DNA of 27,669 nt from Sphingobium sp. (GTDB lineage Bacteria; Pseudomonadota; Alphaproteobacteria; Sphingomonadales; Sphingomonadaceae): NCBI RefSeq assembly GCF_003248505.1, contig NZ_QFOA01000042.1:1-27669 (forward strand), written 5' to 3'. The position numbers were made by a program, and so were the translations under genes. Below the pieces are notes generated by a model. The model searched no databases. It was not told the origin of the DNA and saw only the letters and a list, made by a program, of their open reading frames with translations. This document shows, in pieces, positions 24,415-27,669 of this stretch (position 1 is its first letter; each line of letters starts with the position of its first letter).

Positions 24415-24972
24415 TTATTGACCGAGGATTTCCTTCTCCTTGGAGGACGCAGCCGCATCGATATCGGCAATGGTGCTGTCGGTCAGCTTCTGGACTTCGA
24501 TTTCCAGGCGCTTGCGCTCATCCTCGCTGATTTCGCCCTTCTTCTCGTCGGTCTTGAGACTGTCCATGCCGTCGCGACGGACGTTGCGGACGGCGACACG
24601 CGCGCCTTCGGCGTATTTGCTGGCGAGCTTGGCCAGTTCCTTGCGCCGTTCCTCGGTCAGGTCCGGGATCGGCAGACGCAGCGTCTGCCCGTCGACGATG
24701 GGGTTCAGTCCAAGACCCGCCGACCGGATCGCCTTGTCGACCGGCCCCACATTGGTCTTGTCCCACACCTGGACCGACAACATGCGCGGTTCGGGGGCGG
24801 ACACCGTCGCGACCTGATTGAGCGGCATGTTCGCGCCATAGACCGTCACCATGACCGGATCGAGCAACTGCACATTGGCCCGCCCGGTGCGAAGGCCGGT
24901 CAGGTCGCCCTTCAGCGCTTCGATCGCCCCTGCCATGCGGCGTTCGAGGTCAGCCTTGTTATATTGCGGCAT
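24415..24972 (-). CDS. frr: Ribosome recycling factor
   Basis: The 185-residue product is RRF, which with EF-G splits the ribosome after termination. Signatures include the first-helix region YNKADLERRMAGAIEALKGD, LRTGRANVQLLDPVMV (hinge and domain II entry), ISAPEPRMLSVQ-like VSAPEPRMLSVQVWDK, and the closing DEKKGEISEDERKRLE and KEILGQ. Length is standard. GGAG, inside the end of pyrH, lies about ten bases before the ATG; only six bases separate the two genes. The pyrH-frr order is common in bacteria. Confidence 0.97.
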   Translation of the reverse strand: MPQYNKADLERRMAGAIEALKGDLTGLRTGRANVQLLDPVMVTVYGANMPLNQVATVSAPEPRMLSVQVWDKTNVGPVDKAIRSAGLGLNPIVDGQTLRLPIPDLTEERRKELAKLASKYAEGARVAVRNVRRDGMDSLKTDEKKGEISEDERKRLEIEVQKLTDSTIADIDAAASSKEKEILGQ

Positions 24973-24978
24973 CGGGTT

Positions 24979-25704
24979 TCAACGCTCCTGATTTTGCACG
25001 ATGGTCGCCACGCCATCCCCGGCGAGCACCTTGGCAAGGTTGCCCGTCTCGCGGATGTTGAAGACGACGATGGGAATATTATTCTCACGGCACAGCGCGA
25101 TGGCGCTGGCGTCCATGACCTTGAGATTGTCGTTCAGTACCTGGTCGAAGCCGATCTGATCGTAGCGGACCGCGTCCGGCTGCTTCTTGGGGTCGGCATT
25201 GTAGATGCCATCGACGCTGGTGCCTTTGAACAGCGCGTCGCAGTTCATTTCCGCGGCCCGCAGCGCGGCGGTCGTGTCGGTCGTGAAAAAGGGGCTGCCG
25301 GTGCCCGCCGCGAAGATGACGATCCGGCCCTTTTCCATATGCCGTTCGGCCTTGCGACGGATATAGGGTTCGCACACGCTTGCCATCGGGATCGCCGATT
25401 GGACGCGCGTATCATAGCCGCGCTTTTCGAGCGCGTTCTGCACCGCCAGCGCGTTCATGACTGTCGCCAGCATCCCCATATAGTCGGCGCTCGCCCGGTC
25501 GAAGCCCTTCGCCGCCCCGGCAAGTCCCCGGAAGATGTTGCCGCCGCCGACGACGACGCACAGTTCGAAGCCGGCATCCTTCGCCGCCGCGATCTCGCCC
25601 GCGACACGGTTCACGGTTTCCGGCTCAATGCCGAACTGCCCCTGCCCCATCAGCACTTCGCCGGATAATTTGAGGAGAATGCGCTTGAAGGCGGGCCGTG
25701 TCAT
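24979..25704 (-). CDS. pyrH: Uridylate kinase (UMP kinase)
   Basis: The 241-residue product phosphorylates UMP to UDP and belongs to the amino-acid-kinase fold, unlike eukaryotic UMP kinases. It begins RILLKLSGEVLMG, has the VVGGGNIFRG nucleotide-binding loop, RASADYMGMLATVMNALA for UMP binding, and the GTGSPFFTTDTTAALRA segment typical of bacterial PyrH. Length is typical. The ATG at 25704 follows a 114-base gap from tsf that holds two stem-loops. The ribosome site is weak. Confidence 0.97.
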   Translation of the reverse strand: MTRPAFKRILLKLSGEVLMGQGQFGIEPETVNRVAGEIAAAKDAGFELCVVVGGGNIFRGLAGAAKGFDRASADYMGMLATVMNALAVQNALEKRGYDTRVQSAIPMASVCEPYIRRKAERHMEKGRIVIFAAGTGSPFFTTDTTAALRAAEMNCDALFKGTSVDGIYNADPKKQPDAVRYDQIGFDQVLNDNLKVMDASAIALCRENNIPIVVFNIRETGNLAKVLAGDGVATIVQNQER

Positions 25705-25736
25705 AGGCGGGCGTGATCCATCTGTTCGGGCAAGGA

Positions 25737-25811
25737 AATGGCGCGCACCTTAGCAGCGCGCGCCATTCTGTGAAGCGGCTTTTCCCTCCGTGCTGAAACG
25801 AGAGGGAAAAG
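25737..25811 (-). terminator. Two tandem stem-loops between tsf and pyrH
   Basis: In transcript order (leftward), the first stem is CTTTTCCCTC (25779-25788) with GAGGGAAAAG (25802-25811), extendable by CGT/ACG. The second is AATGGCGCGCAC (25737-25748) with GCGCGCGCCATT (25756-25767), 12 pairs with one G-U or A-C position. The first begins seven bases after the tsf stop codon. A weak T tract follows the second. Together they look like an attenuating or RNA-stabilising junction that separates tsf from the downstream operon. Confidence 0.5.
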
Positions 25812-25818
25812 AAAGGGA

Positions 25819-26745
25819 TCAGACGCCGGCGGCTGCCGCGACTTCCGCCGCGAAATCGCTGACTTCCTTCTCGATGCCTTCGCCCAGCTGGAAGCGCACA
25901 TAGCTCTTCAGGGCGATCGACTTGCCCGCATCCTTCGCCGCCTTGGCGACCACGTCGGCGACGGGGGTCTTGTTGTCCATCACGAACAGCTGCGACAGCA
26001 GCGCCTGCTCCTTGGCGAACTTGGCGACCGCGCCGTCGACCATCTTGGCGACGATCTCGGCCGGCTTGCCCGATTCGGCAGCCTTTTCGGCGGCGATGGC
26101 GCGCTCACGCTCCAGCAGCGCGGGGTCGATATCGGCCGCCGACAGCGCCAGCGGGAATGCGGCGGCGATGTGCATCGCGATCTGCTTGCCCAGCGGCTCC
26201 AGCACGTCGGCAGGCGCATCGCCTTCCAGCGCGACGAGCACGCCGATCTTGCCGAGGCCCGGCGCTGCGGCGTTGTGGACGTAGGGGACGACGACGCCCT
26301 GGCTGACTTCGACATGGCCGACGCGGCGGATCGTCTGGTTTTCGCCGATGGTCGCGATGTTCGACACCAGCTTTTCATTGACGGTGCCGCCAGCGGGGTA
26401 GCCAGCGTTCGAAAGCGCATCGGCATCGGCCGCGCCGGTTTCGAGCGCGATCTGCGCCACGGTGCGCACGAAGTCCTGGAACTGGTCGTTCTTGGCGACG
26501 AAGTCGGTTTCGCTGTTCACTTCGACGGCAACACCCTTGGTGCCCGCGACGGCGACGCCCACCAGACCTTCGGCGGCGGTGCGGCTCGACTTCTTCTGCG
26601 CAGCGGCCAGGCCCTTGGCGCGCAGCCAGTCGGTCGCGGCTTCGATGTCGCCATTGGCTTCGGTAAGCGCCTTCTTGCAATCCATCATGCCCGCGCCCGA
26701 ACGGTCGCGCAGTTCCTTGACGGCGGCAGCGGTAATCTCGGCCAT
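25819..26745 (-). CDS. tsf: Translation elongation factor Ts
   Basis: The 308-residue product exchanges GDP for GTP on EF-Tu. The N-terminal UBA-like domain shows KELRDRSGAGMMDCKKAL, and the core has VEVNSETDFVAKNDQF, the TDFVA signature that contacts EF-Tu. The C-terminus has the usual VARFQLGEGIEKE-like YVRFQLGEGIEKEVSDFA. Length is normal for alphaproteobacteria. TAGGAG lies seven bases before the ATG. It follows rpsB by 97 bases, and a strong hairpin lies between them. Confidence 0.98.
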   Translation of the reverse strand: MAEITAAAVKELRDRSGAGMMDCKKALTEANGDIEAATDWLRAKGLAAAQKKSSRTAAEGLVGVAVAGTKGVAVEVNSETDFVAKNDQFQDFVRTVAQIALETGAADADALSNAGYPAGGTVNEKLVSNIATIGENQTIRRVGHVEVSQGVVVPYVHNAAAPGLGKIGVLVALEGDAPADVLEPLGKQIAMHIAAAFPLALSAADIDPALLERERAIAAEKAAESGKPAEIVAKMVDGAVAKFAKEQALLSQLFVMDNKTPVADVVAKAAKDAGKSIALKSYVRFQLGEGIEKEVSDFAAEVAAAAGV

Positions 26746-26779
26746 GTTTCGGCTCCTAAGTTGATGTGTTCAAATATGC

Positions 26780-26812
26780 GGTAGGGCGCGTCTCCGAAGA
26801 GCGCGCCCTACC
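26780..26812 (-). promoter_or_regulatory. Stable UUCG-capped hairpin between rpsB and tsf
   Basis: GGTAGGGCGCG (26780-26790) pairs with CGCGCCCTACC (26802-26812) over 11 pairs. One bulge and a CTC/GAG extension follow, closed by CGAA on the plus strand, which is UUCG in the leftward transcript. No T run follows, so it is not a standard terminator. It may attenuate tsf expression or protect the rpsB message end. Confidence 0.6.
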
Positions 26813-26842
26813 CTGCCAATCTTGCAGTTGCGCGACGCCCGA

Positions 26843-27601
26843 TCAGGCTTCGGCGGCGACCGCTTCGGCTTCGGGCTCGTCCAGCGCGCCCAGATCGACA
26901 CCGGAAGCCTGCTGCGCACCGCGATTGCCCTTGGTGGCTGCGGCGGCGATGGCTTCGCAATAGAGGCGGATCGCACGGCTGGCGTCATCGTTCGCCGGGA
27001 CCGGGAAAGCGATACCGTCGGGCGACACGTTCGAATCGAGAATGGCGACGACCGGGATGCCGAGCGTGTTGGCTTCCTTGATCGCCAGTTCTTCCTTGTT
27101 GGCGTCGATCACGAACATGACATCGGGGATGCCGTTCATGTCGCGGATGCCGCCCAGGGACAGTTCCAGCTTCTCGCGCTCGCGCGTCATCTGAAGCACT
27201 TCCTTCTTGGTGAAGCCGTGGGTGTCGCCCGACAGCTTTTCCTCAAGGGTCTTCAGGCGCTTGATCGAGCCCGAAATGGTCTTCCAGTTGGTGAGCATGC
27301 CGCCCAGCCAGCGATGGTTGACGAAGTGCTGGCCCGACTTGCGGGCGGCTTCGGCGATGGGGTCCTGCGCCTGACGCTTGGTGCCCACGAACAGCACCTT
27401 GCCGCCGGCGGCGACGGTACCCGACACGAAGTCGAGCGCGCGACCGAAGAGCGGCACGGTCTGCGACAGGTCAAGGATATGGATGCCATTGCGCTCGCCG
27501 AAGATATACGGCTTCATGCGCGGGTTCCAGCGGTGGGTCTGGTGGCCGAAGTGGGCGCCAGCCTCGATCAATTGGTGCATGCTGACGACAGGTGCCGCCA
27601 T
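26843..27601 (-). CDS. rpsB: 30S ribosomal protein S2
   Basis: The 252-residue product starts MAAPVVSMHQLIEAGAHFGH, with the S2 signatures HRWNPRMKPYIFGERNGIHI, FVNHRWLGGMLTNWKT and GIPDVMFVIDANKEELAIKE. The acidic, alanine-rich tail is ordinary for alphaproteobacteria. S2 binds late to the 30S body. The ATG at 27601 follows AAGGAG (27609-27614) by seven bases; an upstream in-frame start at 27652 would add 17 residues that the family lacks. The order rpsB-tsf is conserved in most bacteria. Confidence 0.98.
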   Translation of the reverse strand: MAAPVVSMHQLIEAGAHFGHQTHRWNPRMKPYIFGERNGIHILDLSQTVPLFGRALDFVSGTVAAGGKVLFVGTKRQAQDPIAEAARKSGQHFVNHRWLGGMLTNWKTISGSIKRLKTLEEKLSGDTHGFTKKEVLQMTREREKLELSLGGIRDMNGIPDVMFVIDANKEELAIKEANTLGIPVVAILDSNVSPDGIAFPVPANDDASRAIRLYCEAIAAAATKGNRGAQQASGVDLGALDEPEAEAVAAEA

Positions 27602-27608
27602 GGTCTTT

Positions 27609-27648
27609 CTCCTTCCGGTTGCTACCTCTGGGAATCGGGAACCGAAGG
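27609..27648 (-). promoter_or_regulatory. rpsB leader hairpin overlapping the ribosome-binding site
   Basis: CCTTCCGGTT (27611-27620) is complementary to AACCGAAGG (27640-27648) with one bulged base, over a 19-base loop. In the leftward RNA the second arm includes AAGG of the rpsB Shine-Dalgarno sequence. S2 represses its own operon through the leader in E. coli, so a similar control is plausible, but the leader continues out of the window. Confidence 0.4.
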
Positions 27649-27669
27649 ACACGCCTCAAAGACGGCATC

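Overview
The window is GC-rich chromosomal DNA of an alphaproteobacterium, most likely a member of the Sphingomonadales (Sphingomonas/Sphingobium type). The reasons are its high-GC codon use, the sphingomonad-like protein sequences, and a bamA-ompH-fabZ cluster without the lpxD, lpxA and lpxB genes that LPS-making bacteria keep there. Sphingomonads use glycosphingolipids instead of LPS. Almost everything is housekeeping core genome. No tRNA, rRNA, IS element, CRISPR array or prophage was recognised, and no gene-free gap exceeds 300 bases.

Left part (1-8110): the start of xseB runs off the left edge. It is followed by a small MliC-like lipoprotein, a DUF805 membrane protein, purL, a GNAT acetyltransferase, a BioC-type methyltransferase and a DUF418 membrane protein. 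Next is an iron-storage pair: a 58-residue Bfd ferredoxin and bacterioferritin. Then come a MutT Nudix hydrolase and two adjacent, different Flp pilin genes.

Middle part (8181-16200): an M48 metalloprotease with a LysM-like tail lies next to a leftward operon of a small membrane protein, a 606-residue exported protein of unknown function, xerD and accA. The rightward aroK-aroB pair is divergent from this operon. After aroB sits the one clear compositional outlier: an AT-rich promoter region and an orphan TTG-started gene for a two-helix membrane protein with a repeat-bearing soluble domain (15387-16190). It is the best candidate here for an acquired, undescribed function.

Right part (16219-27669), all leftward: rpsB-tsf, pyrH-frr-uppS-cdsA-dxr-rseP-bamA-ompH-fabZ and rpmE. 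This superoperon joins translation (S2, EF-Ts, RRF, L31), pyrimidine nucleotides (PyrH), isoprenoid and undecaprenyl carriers (Dxr, UppS), phospholipid and fatty acid synthesis (CdsA, FabZ), and envelope protease and outer-membrane assembly (RseP, BamA, OmpH). Several genes overlap by 1 to 4 bases, which suggests translational coupling.

Beyond coding content, several inverted repeats could be regulatory. They include hairpins that would cover the ribosome-binding sites of bfd and rpsB, a UUCG-capped hairpin between rpsB and tsf, tandem hairpins between tsf and pyrH, a dyad upstream of bamA, and a palindrome in the putative promoter of the orphan gene. All were found by eye and have not been tested by folding or comparison.
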